A stretch of DNA of 64,000 nucleotides from Aggregatilineales bacterium (lineage in GTDB: Bacteria > Chloroflexota > Anaerolineae > Aggregatilineales > Phototrophicaceae), in the NCBI GenBank assembly GCA_030834905.1, contig JAUQWZ010000044.1, forward strand, positions 1-64,000, given 5' to 3'. Positions 43,453 through 51,569 of this stretch are shown one piece after another. Positions within the stretch are counted from its first letter, which is position 1. The number at the start of each line of letters is the position of its first letter. The position numbers and the translations under genes were made by a program. The notes under the pieces were generated by a model that saw nothing but the letters and a program-made list of their open reading frames with translations, had not been told where the DNA came from and ran no database searches.

Positions 43453-43779
43453 TCAATCGCCCTTCTCTGCGTCGTCTGCCCGGAAACGCTCGACGCGCCG
43501 GATTTCAAGCTGCCATTCGGCGCTTTCGTCGGCGGGCTGCACCTGAACGATATAGCGCCCTTGCGCGGCAGCGTCAAAACCCACGACGCCGCTGCCAGAC
43601 TTGATGAACAGCGTGTCGTCCGCGCCGTCAATCGCCGAAACCAGCCCCAGACGCGCCAGCACCGCCGCCGGAAAACGATACTCCAGCCGGTAGCTGCCCT
43701 GCGCCAGTCTGACCGGTTGGCTGCTCCACGTCCCTTTGCCTGAAAACTGAAGCGGGCTGTTTATGTCAGACCCCCTCAT
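43453..43779 (-). CDS. Small protein coupled to the glycosidase gene, unknown function
   Basis: The 108-residue frame overlaps the 3' end of the glycosidase gene by 4 bases (ATGA). It looks like a beta-rich domain (PLQFSGKGTWSSQPVRLAQG, then YRLEYRFPAAVLARLG and GRYIVQVQPADESAEWQLEI) of the sort that binds or decorates extracytoplasmic proteins. No signal peptide is present, so it may be a displaced C-terminal domain of the preceding enzyme. The IS4 fragment begins straight after its stop codon, so its original end may have been lost. I do not recognise a family. Confidence 0.5.
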   Translation of the reverse strand: MRGSDINSPLQFSGKGTWSSQPVRLAQGSYRLEYRFPAAVLARLGLVSAIDGADDTLFIKSGSGVVGFDAAAQGRYIVQVQPADESAEWQLEIRRVERFRADDAEKGD

Positions 43780-45788
43780 TCGACTCTGGTGGCTGCCTGC
43801 GCCACCAGCTCGGTGCTGGCTGACCAGTTCCCGGCTAAATCCACTGCCCAGACGGCGAATTCATAGCGGCTGCCGGGCTGACCGGTGTAGTCCGCCTGAG
43901 TCTCGCTCGTCTCCAGCCAGGGTTCCCAACTGCTCTCATTTTCACGCGCCCAGACGAGATAGCTGGCGATTCCGCCATCATCGCGCCCGCCCCACTGGAC
44001 GGTGAAAGTCGGTGGGCTGGTATCGGGCAGCGGCAGCACCGACGCAACCGGCGGCTGGATATCCACTGCCGGATCAGTGGTTGGGCGCGGCGTCGGCGCG
44101 GCGGGAACGGCGGTGCTGAAATCGCCAAAATTCGCGCCTTCACCAATCGCTTCGACAGACGGAGTCACACGCGGCGCTGGCTCCATGCCTTCGAGGTGCA
44201 GCAGCGCCGGATCGACAAGCGCGGCGCCCGGTGCCACCTGCTCGACCATAATCACTGGCGAGCCGCCGACGGCGTTACTGTCGCCAAAGGGGATATACGG
44301 CGAGCCGCCGCTGGCGTCCAGACCGACCTGATACTCGCCGTCAGCAGGTGAAACGGTGTAATCGCGGTTGTCCATCGTATAGAGCAGCGCCGAGCCGCCG
44401 CTGGCGGGGACTTCGACGACCTGCCGGCTGGTGGTGTGATTCCAGAATACGTAAATGCGCTCAGTGACGACGCCCGACGTCAGGCGGTTGAAGGCAACCG
44501 CCGTCGCCCGCCCGTTGATATTGACCACGCGCCCGTCGCCAAAGCTGCTGCCCGCGAATATCTGCGCCAGCCGGTAGAACGCGCCTGCCACCGGGCGCGG
44601 CGTGCCTGGCTGCGGACTCTGGCGAAAGCAGACGTTCGCGCGGTCATTGCGATACAGACCATGCGCGTCACCCCAGCAGGCGCTGCTGGAGCAAATATCG
44701 CCGCTGTTGGGCGGAAAGTCAGTCCCCGACGGCTGATTGCCGCAGTCGTCGTAAAGCTGGTGGTAAAAAACCACGTCGGCGCCCGCTGCCCACGCCAGCG
44801 CGGTGCTTTGGATGATAAACGCCGCCTGCTGCGGCATGGTGGCGCGCAGGGCGCGTTCGTCAGGCAGATTTGATGTCCAGGTGGGACCGGGATAGTCGTC
44901 CCACACCGGCACGCCGCTTTCGTTGAGCCAGATGGGGCGGTTGAGTCCGTAGTCATTCAGGCGCTGGCGGGCGCGGGCAACCACCCAACCGCTGCGGCGG
45001 GCGTTGGTATAGTTATGCACCGCCACAATATCCATGAACCAGTTGTGCGCCTGCCGGGCGGGATCCTGGGCAATGATGGCGAGAGTCTGCGCCAGCCAGT
45101 CGCTGACGTCAGGGTTGACGTATGCCAGCCCGCCAAACATCACCTGCGCGCCGGGATCCGCCTGATGCGCCGCCAGATAGGTCACTTTGAGCAGGCGGGC
45201 GTAATCGGTCACGCCTGCCGTCCAGAACATGGTCAGGTCAGGCTCGTTCCACGCTTCCCAGATGGTGATGCCCCATCCGGGCTGCCAGCCGCGCTGCGAT
45301 GCCAGCGCTCCGCCGGGCTTGTAGCGCATGACCGCCGCGTGAACAAAACTCGCCCAGGGATTGGCGGGATTGGGCATTTTGCCCGCGCCGGGATCGTCGC
45401 TGCCATCGCTGAAAATCGGCGCGCGCAGCCCGCGAATCGAGCCGCCTTCGTTGTGCGCCGGGGCAATGCCGAGCAGAATAGCGTTGATGCGCAAGCCGTG
45501 TTCGAGGTCGTCCTGCACCAGCGCGTCATAAGCCGACCAGTCGTAGCCGCTGCCGGACTCGACATCGTTCCAGTAGAGGGGCCAGCGGTTCCAGCCCGCG
45601 CCGAGCAGCAGGGCGTTGCGGTAGCGGCTCTCGTCGGCGGGGTGCTGCGCCGAACTGATGAAGGTGATGCCGAGGCGCGGCATCCGCAGATAGCCGTCGA
45701 TGGACTGCGCCGAAGCCATACGGAAAATGAGGGTCGATATGAGCAGCAGGACGGCGCAAAGGCGGGTGCGCCCGGAGACAAATCTCAT
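43776..45788 (-). CDS. Exported glycoside hydrolase, clan GH-A (GH39-like)
   Basis: The 670-residue product has a signal peptide (1-27, ending RMASA). Residues about 30-480 form a (beta/alpha)8-barrel glycosidase: ITIWEAWNEPDLTMFW (about 173-188) contains the acid/base glutamate after Asn, and RPIWLNESGVPVWDD near 283 contains the nucleophile, the hallmark of clan GH-A. Sequence around them is closer to GH39 or GH5 than to others, but the substrate is not clear. The C-terminal part has a proline/threonine linker and a fibronectin-like domain (TFTVQWGGRDDGGIASYLVW, about 585-604). It is exported and likely acts on plant or microbial polysaccharide. It is the first gene of a pair with the small frame at 43453. 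Confidence 0.85.
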   Translation of the reverse strand: MRFVSGRTRLCAVLLLISTLIFRMASAQSIDGYLRMPRLGITFISSAQHPADESRYRNALLLGAGWNRWPLYWNDVESGSGYDWSAYDALVQDDLEHGLRINAILLGIAPAHNEGGSIRGLRAPIFSDGSDDPGAGKMPNPANPWASFVHAAVMRYKPGGALASQRGWQPGWGITIWEAWNEPDLTMFWTAGVTDYARLLKVTYLAAHQADPGAQVMFGGLAYVNPDVSDWLAQTLAIIAQDPARQAHNWFMDIVAVHNYTNARRSGWVVARARQRLNDYGLNRPIWLNESGVPVWDDYPGPTWTSNLPDERALRATMPQQAAFIIQSTALAWAAGADVVFYHQLYDDCGNQPSGTDFPPNSGDICSSSACWGDAHGLYRNDRANVCFRQSPQPGTPRPVAGAFYRLAQIFAGSSFGDGRVVNINGRATAVAFNRLTSGVVTERIYVFWNHTTSRQVVEVPASGGSALLYTMDNRDYTVSPADGEYQVGLDASGGSPYIPFGDSNAVGGSPVIMVEQVAPGAALVDPALLHLEGMEPAPRVTPSVEAIGEGANFGDFSTAVPAAPTPRPTTDPAVDIQPPVASVLPLPDTSPPTFTVQWGGRDDGGIASYLVWARENESSWEPWLETSETQADYTGQPGSRYEFAVWAVDLAGNWSASTELVAQAATRVE

Positions 45789-45959
45789 CTGTGGTTCGCG
45801 TTTACTGGCGCGTGTTGCAAGGTAGGCACATCTCTATCCACTATCCGGGTAAGTTTAACGCAAGAACAGTCTGAGAAGTATATATCCGGAACAAAAAGGG
45901 AATGGTGAACATCGCGAAGACAGTGGGTTTACGAAGCTGAACAACTAAAGATGGAGCAG

Positions 45960-46011
45960 GTAGGGACACGACACCGTCGTGTCCGTTTCATGAATGTTGA
46001 GGCGGACACGA
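45960..46011. repeat. REPIN-like element, partial copy
   Basis: It begins GTAGGGACACGACA, continues through the palindrome to GTGTCCGTTTCATGAATG and GGCGGACACGA, then ends without the CCCTAC terminus. The internal part matches the reverse of 36366-36395. A TATAAT box at 46030 lies just downstream, so the element occupies the -35 area of the DUF3467 gene. Confidence 0.8.
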
Positions 46012-46073
46012 AAATATCACCGTATCGGCTATAATGGCGACGATATTAATGCCGGTAAGCGGAAGGATTCCCA

Positions 46074-46427
46074 ATGTCCCAGCCACCCCAGCGCCAGCTT
46101 CGGCTGGAGCTTCCCGCCAGTCTGAACGCGGTGTATTCAAACGCCGTCATCATCAGCCAGACCAACACCGAGATCGTCCTCGACTTCCTGCAGATCATGC
46201 CCAACGACCCGCGCGCCCGCGTGCAGACACGGGTGGTCATGACGCCCGCCAGCGCCAAGAGCTTTCTACGCGCGCTCGATCAGAACCTGACCCGTTACGA
46301 AGAAAAACACGGTGAAATACAGGTACCGCCGCAGCCCGCGTCATTGGCGGATCAACTCTTTGGCGCTGTCAAGCCGGGCGACGACCAGCCAGGCGAAGAG
46401 CAGCCGGGCGAAGCGAGTCCCGAATGA
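46074..46427 (+). CDS. DUF3467-family protein
   Basis: The 117-residue product contains NAVYSNAVIISQTNTEIVLD followed by FLQIMPNDPRARVQTRVVMT and AKSFLRALDQNLTRYEEKHG, the full DUF3467 pattern, with an acidic tail rich in Pro-Gly-Glu after residue 95. Nothing is known of its activity. A TATAAT box at 46030-46035 and an AGGA site upstream of the ATG support expression. The stop overlaps the start of the translin-like gene by 4 bases, so the two are made together. Confidence 0.88.
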   Translation: MSQPPQRQLRLELPASLNAVYSNAVIISQTNTEIVLDFLQIMPNDPRARVQTRVVMTPASAKSFLRALDQNLTRYEEKHGEIQVPPQPASLADQLFGAVKPGDDQPGEEQPGEASPE

Positions 46428-47065
46428 GCAGCCTCGATACCCTCAGTGAATCGATCCGCGCCGGGTTCGTCGCCAAGACCGCTGCCCGTGACGCCGCCAT
46501 CAGCCGTTCGCGCGAGCTGATCCGCCACTGCGCCGAATCAATCCGGGCGACACACCGCCGCGAATGGGACAACGCCCAGGCAAAGCTCGCCACCGCCCAG
46601 GCAGCCGCCGACGAGCTGCGCGCCGTCGTCAGCGATTACGCCGATCTGTACTACAGCGGTTACACCCAGGATGCGCTGAAAGAGGTGGTCGAGGCGTTTG
46701 TCACCTACGCCATCATTCGCGGCGAAGACCTGCCCACGCCGGAATCGCTTAAGGTCGAATACGCCGCCTACATCAATGGCATGGCGGAAGCCGCCACCGA
46801 ACTGCGCCGCTTCATCCTCGATATTCTGCGCCGCGAAGACGCCGACATTGCCGAGGCGGAGCGCCTGCTAAACTGGATGGACGCTATCTACGACCAACTG
46901 GTGACGTTCGATTTTCCCGACGCCATTACCGGCGATCTGCGCCGCCGCACCGACGTAGTGCGCGGCGTTCTGGAGCGCACGCGCGGCGACCTGACGACCA
47001 CGCTTCAGCAGCATCGCTTGCAGGCGGCGCTGAAGCGCTTCGAGGGACGGGTGACAGGGGAATGA
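46424..47065 (+). CDS. Translin-family protein
   Basis: The 213-residue all-helical product matches the translin/TRAX family, which binds single-stranded nucleic acid as ring-shaped oligomers. Supporting stretches are YYSGYTQDALKEVVEAFVTY, LKVEYAAYINGMAEAATELR, RLLNWMDAIYDQLVTFDFPD and ITGDLRRRTDVVRGVLERTR. Many bacterial members are wrongly labelled haloacid dehalogenase. It lacks the acidic triad of TRAX as far as I can tell, so RNase activity is not expected. It is translationally coupled to the DUF3467 gene, and rplJ follows after the promoter at 47097. Confidence 0.85.
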   Translation: MSSLDTLSESIRAGFVAKTAARDAAISRSRELIRHCAESIRATHRREWDNAQAKLATAQAAADELRAVVSDYADLYYSGYTQDALKEVVEAFVTYAIIRGEDLPTPESLKVEYAAYINGMAEAATELRRFILDILRREDADIAEAERLLNWMDAIYDQLVTFDFPDAITGDLRRRTDVVRGVLERTRGDLTTTLQQHRLQAALKRFEGRVTGE

Positions 47066-47096
47066 GGGACAGACGGCGGGCGGCGCAGGCTCGCCC

Positions 47097-47125
47097 TTGA
47101 CCGGATCGCGCCTGTCCACTACAAT
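47097..47125 (+). promoter_or_regulatory. Promoter of the rplJ-rplL operon
   Basis: TTGACC (47097-47102) and TACAAT (47120-47125) are 17 bases apart, close to the ideal sigma-70 promoter. Transcription should start near 47132 and enter the L10 leader. Confidence 0.8.
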
Positions 47126-47159
47126 GCTGCCCATTCACAAATGATGCCATTCGGATGAA

Positions 47160-47281
47160 TGGTTGACTTTGCCGCAGACAGCAGGAGGGTTCGCCCTTAA
47201 TTTTCCTGCCGAGGCGAGGGATGTTGTCTCCATGAGCTTGATTATGGACAGCCCTTGCATGTTTGCGGGGCTGTTTTTTTG
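47160..47281 (+). promoter_or_regulatory. Ribosomal protein L10 leader with terminator-like stem
   Basis: The segment GCCGCAGACAGCAGGAGG, then TTAATTTTCCTGCCGAGGCG, matches the L10-binding core of the leader that precedes rplJ in many bacteria (Rfam ribosomal L10 leader). It is followed by a stem (ACAGCCC at 47248-47254 with GGGGCTGT at 47267-47274) and seven T, a factor-independent terminator. Excess L10 or L10-L12 complex would bind here and reduce operon expression. The leader stands 108 bases ahead of the rplJ start because of a repeat insertion. Confidence 0.85.
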
Positions 47282-47284
47282 TTT

Positions 47285-47366
47285 TCAGTCGAAAGTCCAA
47301 AGTAAAAAGTCGAAAGTGCCTTTGCATTCAGCTTTCAGCTTTTCACCTTCAACTTTTGACTTATCA
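47285..47366. repeat. Repeat in the rplJ leader
   Basis: Tandem and inverted AGTCGAAAGT/AAAGTAAAAAGT-type units form an imperfect hairpin. A similar block lies at 47943-48012. It separates the L10 leader terminator from the rplJ ribosome site (AAGGAGG at 47376-47382). Confidence 0.7.
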
Positions 47367-47389
47367 TTTTCAGGGAAGGAGGAAGGCGC

Positions 47390-47932
47390 TTGGCAATCTC
47401 AAGAGAGCGCAAGGAAGAACTCGTCGCCCAGTACAACCAACTGCTCGCCGGAACCGATGGCTTCATCGTCACCGAGTATCGCGGGTTGAGCGTGGCAAAG
47501 CTGAACGATTTGCGCGCGAAGCTGACCGAATCGACAGGCGTTTACAGCATCACCAAGAACACGCTGTTCACCCGCGCCCTGAGCGACAGCGGCTGGCCCG
47601 TGCCGGAAGAACTGCTGGTCGGACCGACCGCGGTGGCGTTTGGCAACGGTAATCTGCCGAAAGTCGCCAAAGTCTTGCAGGGCTTCGCAAAGGACAACGC
47701 CGGCATTTTCGTCATCAAGGGCGGCGTGCTGGCGGGCAATGTGTTCAGCCCGAAGGAAGTCGAAGCTATCGCCAACCTGCCGACGATGGAAGAAATCCGC
47801 GCGCAGTTGGCGGGTCTTCTGGTGCAGCCTGCGTCTCAACTCGCGGGGCTGCTCGACGCGGCGACTTCGCAGGTCGTCAACGTGCTGCAAGCTTACGTGC
47901 AGGAAAACGAAGGCGGCGAAGCGGCTGCCTGA
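47390..47932 (+). CDS. rplJ: 50S ribosomal protein L10
   Basis: The start is a TTG (47390) after AAGGAGG at 7 bases, in place of the usual ATG. The product has 180 residues and typical L10 features: ERKEELVAQYNQLLAG, VTEYRGLSVAKLNDLRAKL, KNTLFTRAL, then GPTAVAFGNGNLPKVAKVL and a C-terminal helix (NLPTMEEIRAQLAGLLVQPA) that binds L7/L12 dimers. It anchors the ribosomal stalk and regulates its own operon through the leader. rplL follows after 121 bases, most of it repeat. Confidence 0.96.
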   Translation: MAISRERKEELVAQYNQLLAGTDGFIVTEYRGLSVAKLNDLRAKLTESTGVYSITKNTLFTRALSDSGWPVPEELLVGPTAVAFGNGNLPKVAKVLQGFAKDNAGIFVIKGGVLAGNVFSPKEVEAIANLPTMEEIRAQLAGLLVQPASQLAGLLDAATSQVVNVLQAYVQENEGGEAAA

Positions 47933-47942
47933 GTAATACCAG

Positions 47943-48012
47943 AAAGTTTAAAGTTGAAAGTTCACAGTGCGCTTGCGCCACTCCCAACTTGAGACTTTTC
48001 ACTTTCAACTGA
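47943..48012. repeat. Repeat between rplJ and rplL
   Basis: GTTTAAAGTTGAAAGTTCAC and, 30 bases on, ACTTTTCACTTTCAACTG form a long inverted repeat with a GC-rich loop. The block is related to 47285-47366. Two copies flank the rplJ gene within this essential operon. Confidence 0.7.
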
Positions 48013-48053
48013 TCGAAATCACTTGACAAGTTACGAAAGGACATGAACTGATC

Positions 48054-48443
48054 ATGGCAGATTTGAACAAGCTGGTCGATGACCTGAGCGCTCTCACTAT
48101 TCTGGAAGCTTCCGAACTCAAGACCCTTCTCGAAGAGAAGTGGGGCGTTACTGCCGCTTCCGGCGGCGGGATGATGATGATGGCGGCTGGCGCTGCGGCT
48201 CCGGCGGCGGCGGCTGAGCCTGCCGAAGAGCAGACCGAATTCAACGTCGTGCTGGCGGACGTGGGTCCCAAGAAGATCAACGTCATCAAGGCAGTGCGTC
48301 AGGTCACCAATCTCGGTCTGAAGGAAGCCAAGGATCTGGTCGAAAGCGCCCCGGCGACGGTTCTCGAAGCCGTCAGCAAGGACAAGGCGAACGAAGCCAA
48401 GCAGATCATCGAAGCCGAAGGCGCGAAGATCGACGTCAAGTAG
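48054..48443 (+). CDS. rplL: 50S ribosomal protein L7/L12
   Basis: The 129-residue product has the N-terminal dimer helices (LNKLVDDLSALTILEASELK), a flexible alanine-rich hinge (MMAAGAAAPAAAAEPAEEQT) and the conserved C-terminal domain EFNVVLADVGPKKINVIKAV, then TNLGLKEAKDLVESAPATVL. It forms the ribosomal stalk that recruits translation factors. A strong terminator at 48463 follows. Confidence 0.97.
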   Translation: MADLNKLVDDLSALTILEASELKTLLEEKWGVTAASGGGMMMMAAGAAAPAAAAEPAEEQTEFNVVLADVGPKKINVIKAVRQVTNLGLKEAKDLVESAPATVLEAVSKDKANEAKQIIEAEGAKIDVK

Positions 48444-48462
48444 TTTTCTTCCACAACAAGCC

Positions 48463-48497
48463 AAAAAAGGGACTGCGGCAGCCGCAGTCCCTTTTTT
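48463..48497 (+). terminator. Rho-independent terminator after rplL
   Basis: An almost perfect hairpin (AAAAAAGGGACTGCGGC with its complement) is followed by six T at 48492-48497. It is a classic terminator and, being symmetrical, may also serve the converging gene at 48512-49255. Confidence 0.9.
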
Positions 48498-48511
48498 ATT
48501 TGCGCCGCCAG

Positions 48512-49255
48512 TCACGGAATCTGCGGGTAAATGGGCAGGTTGACCGCCGCCGCCAGCGCCACCAGCAGCGGCGCGATGACCAGCGCGGGCAGAAAGTTCG
48601 CCATGCGCGGCTTCTTCACGTCCAGCAGCACCAGCGCCAGCCCGATAAGCAGCAAGCCGCCGACGGCGGTCATTTCGTTCACCATTGGCACAGACATAAA
48701 ATTGCCCAGCAGCGCCCCCGCCAGCGCCAATCCCCCTTGCAGCACCAGAATGGTCAGGATGGCGAACGCCACGCCCACGCCCAGACTGGACGCGAACGCC
48801 ATCGCCCCAAAGCCATCGAGCACGCTCTTGATCGCAAGCTGCTGAAAGCCGATGCTCAAGCCCATGCCGTCCTGAATCGACCCGACGAACGTCAGGGGAC
48901 CGATGCAAAAGACCAGGCTGGCGGTGACAAAGCCGTTGATGAAGCGTCGGCGCTGGAAATCGGCGGCATCACCCGATACCTTCCCGGCAAGGCGGCTTTG
49001 CAGCCAGCCTCCCAGCCGTTCCAGCGCCGCGTCGATATTGAGCAGCTCGCCGATGATCGCGCCGGTCACCAGGCTGATCAGCGGCAGAATGATGTTGCCC
49101 GTTTGCCCGGCGTTTTCGATGCCGACCACCAGCGTGACCAGCCCTAAGCCGGTGATCACCGACTGTTGGATTTTCTCCGAGAGCCGGTTGCCGATCAGCA
49201 AGCCCAGCCCGCTGCCGATGGCAACCGTGATCATGTTCAGTATTGTGCCGCCCAA
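48512..49255 (-). CDS. DUF554-family membrane protein
   Basis: AGGAG seven bases upstream favours a TTG start at 49255, giving 247 residues; the open frame reaches 49327. DUF554 proteins start with LGTIxN followed by a glycine-rich helix, and this one reads LGGTILNMITVAIGSGLGLL. There are about six membrane helices, including VITGLGLVTLVVGIENAGQT and GAMAFASSLGVGVAFAILTI. The function is unknown; transport has been suggested for the family. It is convergent with rplL. Confidence 0.85.
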   Translation of the reverse strand: MGGTILNMITVAIGSGLGLLIGNRLSEKIQQSVITGLGLVTLVVGIENAGQTGNIILPLISLVTGAIIGELLNIDAALERLGGWLQSRLAGKVSGDAADFQRRRFINGFVTASLVFCIGPLTFVGSIQDGMGLSIGFQQLAIKSVLDGFGAMAFASSLGVGVAFAILTILVLQGGLALAGALLGNFMSVPMVNEMTAVGGLLLIGLALVLLDVKKPRMANFLPALVIAPLLVALAAAVNLPIYPQIP

Positions 49256-49418
49256 GAGGCTGCTCCTGTTGAGGACGAGCGTGATGAGTAAACCGTGACG
49301 GGGGATAAGTTTAGCGGCTAACGACACTGCGCGGCAAGAACGTCCCGCTTTATGCTAGAAGGAGGGATGTTGTAAACAACCGCCGCCTAAAGACGGCAGT
49401 TTCCGGTGAGTGTTTTCT

Positions 49419-49568
49419 ATGAATACCGTTCGTGCTTCAGATCGATTAGGAGATGGAGATCTAAACCATCTGGAGCGAGCAACCGAGATGGGATATGTAC
49501 TCTGTACCCATGACGCCGATTACGTTGATCTAGCCGCCTCTCACCGCAGCCGTCTCTCTTTGCCGTGA
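49419..49568 (+). pseudogene. Fragment of a DUF5615 (PIN-like toxin) protein
   Basis: The 49-residue frame reads VRASDRLGDGDLNHLERATE followed by MGYVLCTHDADYVDLAASH. The VLxTHDxDF core and the preceding acidic helix fit DUF5615, a PIN-like nuclease group found in toxin-antitoxin pairs. The N-terminal half with the first acidic residues is absent and the C-terminus is cut short. It overlaps the end of herA on the opposite strand by 28 bases. It is probably a remnant rather than a working toxin. Confidence 0.5.
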
Positions 49569-51235
49569 TTGCCCAGCCGCGCCCGCAGATCGGCGACCGG
49601 CTTGCCGGTGATCTGCTCGGTGACGGCGGCGTAAAATTCCTCATCATAGGTGCGGGTTTTGACCACCACCGGCATTGGAACCGCGTGTCCCATGATGATC
49701 GCCTGCTGCTTGGTATCCAGCCGCGCCAGCACTTCGCGCAGCCCACCCGCCCCGCTGATGCCGGTCAGGACGGCGGCGATGTCCTTCTCGTTATCCAGCA
49801 GCGCCGTCACTCGCGTCCCGATCTGGCTCATCACCTCTTCGTCTATCCCGCTGGGGCGCTGATCGACCACCAGCAGGGTGACATTGTACTTGCGCATCTC
49901 GCGGGCGATGATGCCAAAGATCGTCTGGCTGGCGATCTTGGGATCGAGAAACTTATGCGCTTCTTCTATTGTAATCAATAACTGCGGTGGCTCCATTGCG
50001 GAATCGCCCAATGCTTTTTCCACCTGCTCCACGTAGTGCTCGTGGATGCGCCGCGTCAGGTAGTTCGCCACCAGAATATAGGCTTCCAGCGAGTTGCCAT
50101 AGCGCCCGAATTCCAGCACCACGCTCTTGCGGTCTGCCAGCATCTTCATGATCTGCGCCACGCTCTCGCCGGTGGACTGCGGCACCAGAAATTCCCAGCG
50201 CTCAAACCGCTGCACCCGCCGCTGGAGCGCCGCCAGCGTCCCGGCGCGGGTCGGCGTGTTCGCCTCGATGTCTTCCATGTCCTCGGCGCTGGCGTTGATC
50301 AGCCGGGCGATCCAGTTCGCGCCCCAGCGTTTCGCCAGCGTGTGCGCCGCGTCGATCATGGCGTCGGACAAGCCCATCGTCTCGCGCAGCATGGCGATAT
50401 CTTCCGGCTCGATCTCGTCGTAGCCCAGCTTGACCTCGAAATCATAGGGCGCTTTGCGCCGCCGCGACGACTCGGCATCCAGCGTGCAGATGCTCACCTT
50501 GTCCGAGAACAACTGCTTCAGCCCTTTGGCGCGCGGACCGCGTTCGTCCACCACTTCCCAGCCGTAATCGTTGTGCATGTCGAAGATCAGGCTGACCGCC
50601 TGATGCTTGAAGATCGTGCCTGCCAGCAGCAGCCGCGTCAGGAAGCTCTTGCCGGTGCCGCTTTTGCCGAACACGCCCACCGAGCGCTCGACCAGCCGCT
50701 TTAAGTTGAGGTTGATGTTGGTTTCTTCCAGTTCCAGCGGCGAGCCGACGTTGAAGTGAATCTCGTCCTCAGTGCCAAAGACGGCGTTCACCTCTTCCAC
50801 CGTCGCATTCTTGACGATCTGAAAGTGGCTCGGAATCGTCTTGACCGGCTTGGGCGCTGGCTTGGTTTCGCTCATGTCAATCGACAGCATCGGCTGCATG
50901 TGAATTTTGCCGTATGCCGCCGTCCCGCTGTAGACCGCCCGCAGGAACGGATCGGAGATATCGGGCGGGTCGCTTTGAATTTCCGGGTTGGTGTTATCCA
51001 GCACAATGTCGGTAATCATGCAGAAGAAGCGCTTGTTGTCGCCGTGAACCACCACATAGCGCCCGACGGCAAGCTCCTCAATCGGCTGCCCGCTGTCCAC
51101 TTTGACGATCAGCCCCTTGCTTAATGAGCCGCCGACGACGACCCCCAGGCGCTCATCTGCCAGGCTGGACAGGTAGGCGCGCGGGTCGCGAGGGAACATC
51201 TGTTCTAGGTCATCAAAGGGATTTGGTAAAGCCAT
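49541..51235 (-). CDS. herA: HerA-type DNA translocase/helicase
   Basis: The 564-residue product has an N-terminal HAS-barrel (about residues 25-130), then a FtsK/HerA-type ATPase: Walker A FGKSGTGKSFLT (190-197 core), FDMHNDYGWEVVD, Walker B LLITIEEAHKFL near 425 and VVDQRPSGIDEEVMSQIGTR as sensor/arginine-finger region. HerA forms hexamers that pump DNA and works with the nuclease NurA in end resection or anti-phage systems. NurA and a HAS-barrel-like protein are encoded in the same direction upstream, but a MmeI-like enzyme gene and repeats lie in between. Confidence 0.92.
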   Translation of the reverse strand: MALPNPFDDLEQMFPRDPRAYLSSLADERLGVVVGGSLSKGLIVKVDSGQPIEELAVGRYVVVHGDNKRFFCMITDIVLDNTNPEIQSDPPDISDPFLRAVYSGTAAYGKIHMQPMLSIDMSETKPAPKPVKTIPSHFQIVKNATVEEVNAVFGTEDEIHFNVGSPLELEETNINLNLKRLVERSVGVFGKSGTGKSFLTRLLLAGTIFKHQAVSLIFDMHNDYGWEVVDERGPRAKGLKQLFSDKVSICTLDAESSRRRKAPYDFEVKLGYDEIEPEDIAMLRETMGLSDAMIDAAHTLAKRWGANWIARLINASAEDMEDIEANTPTRAGTLAALQRRVQRFERWEFLVPQSTGESVAQIMKMLADRKSVVLEFGRYGNSLEAYILVANYLTRRIHEHYVEQVEKALGDSAMEPPQLLITIEEAHKFLDPKIASQTIFGIIAREMRKYNVTLLVVDQRPSGIDEEVMSQIGTRVTALLDNEKDIAAVLTGISGAGGLREVLARLDTKQQAIIMGHAVPMPVVVKTRTYDEEFYAAVTEQITGKPVADLRARLGNHGKERRLR

Positions 51236-51567
51236 GAATCACTGCTCCCAAATTGTGTATGTGGCGGGGAAATTATAACTCGATTATAGCATAAATTCAG
51301 CCCGTCGCGGGTTAGGATTTCGCTATTTGTAGGGACACGACACCGTCGTGTCCGTTCTGTTGCTCACACCAGCAGCCATCGCAAATTCACGATTCGTTAA
51401 TCCCCCTCTCCCCGCTTGCGACGCAGTGCTTCGCACAGCGTTAGGAGAGGGGCTAGGGGTGAGGGCTGCGCCACACAATTTCAGTGAATCACGAATTGGA
51501 ACTATGCTTCGCTCGACAGTGGGCTTAAGCCCACTGTCTGAGACGGGAAATCTGTGATTCACTGAAT
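51236..51567. repeat. Repeat cluster between the MmeI-like gene and herA
   Basis: No gene is present. In order: a GTAGGGACACGACA palindrome (51329-51353), the GAGAGGGG-type element (51405-51470) whose core GCAGTGCTTCGCACAGC is shared with 18189-18262, and a small element with terminal inverted repeats (51477-51569). Promoter signals of herA must lie within the first 90 bases, which are AT-rich. Confidence 0.75.
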
Positions 51568-51569
51568 TT
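51477..51569. repeat. MITE-like element with terminal inverted repeats
   Basis: The ends are AATTTCAGTGAATCAC (51477-51492) and GTGATTCACTGAATTT (51554-51569), complementary except for one position. In the middle, a perfect palindrome with GACAGTGGGCTT as half-site occupies 51515-51538. The right end supplies the stop codon region of the MmeI-like gene. Confidence 0.75.
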
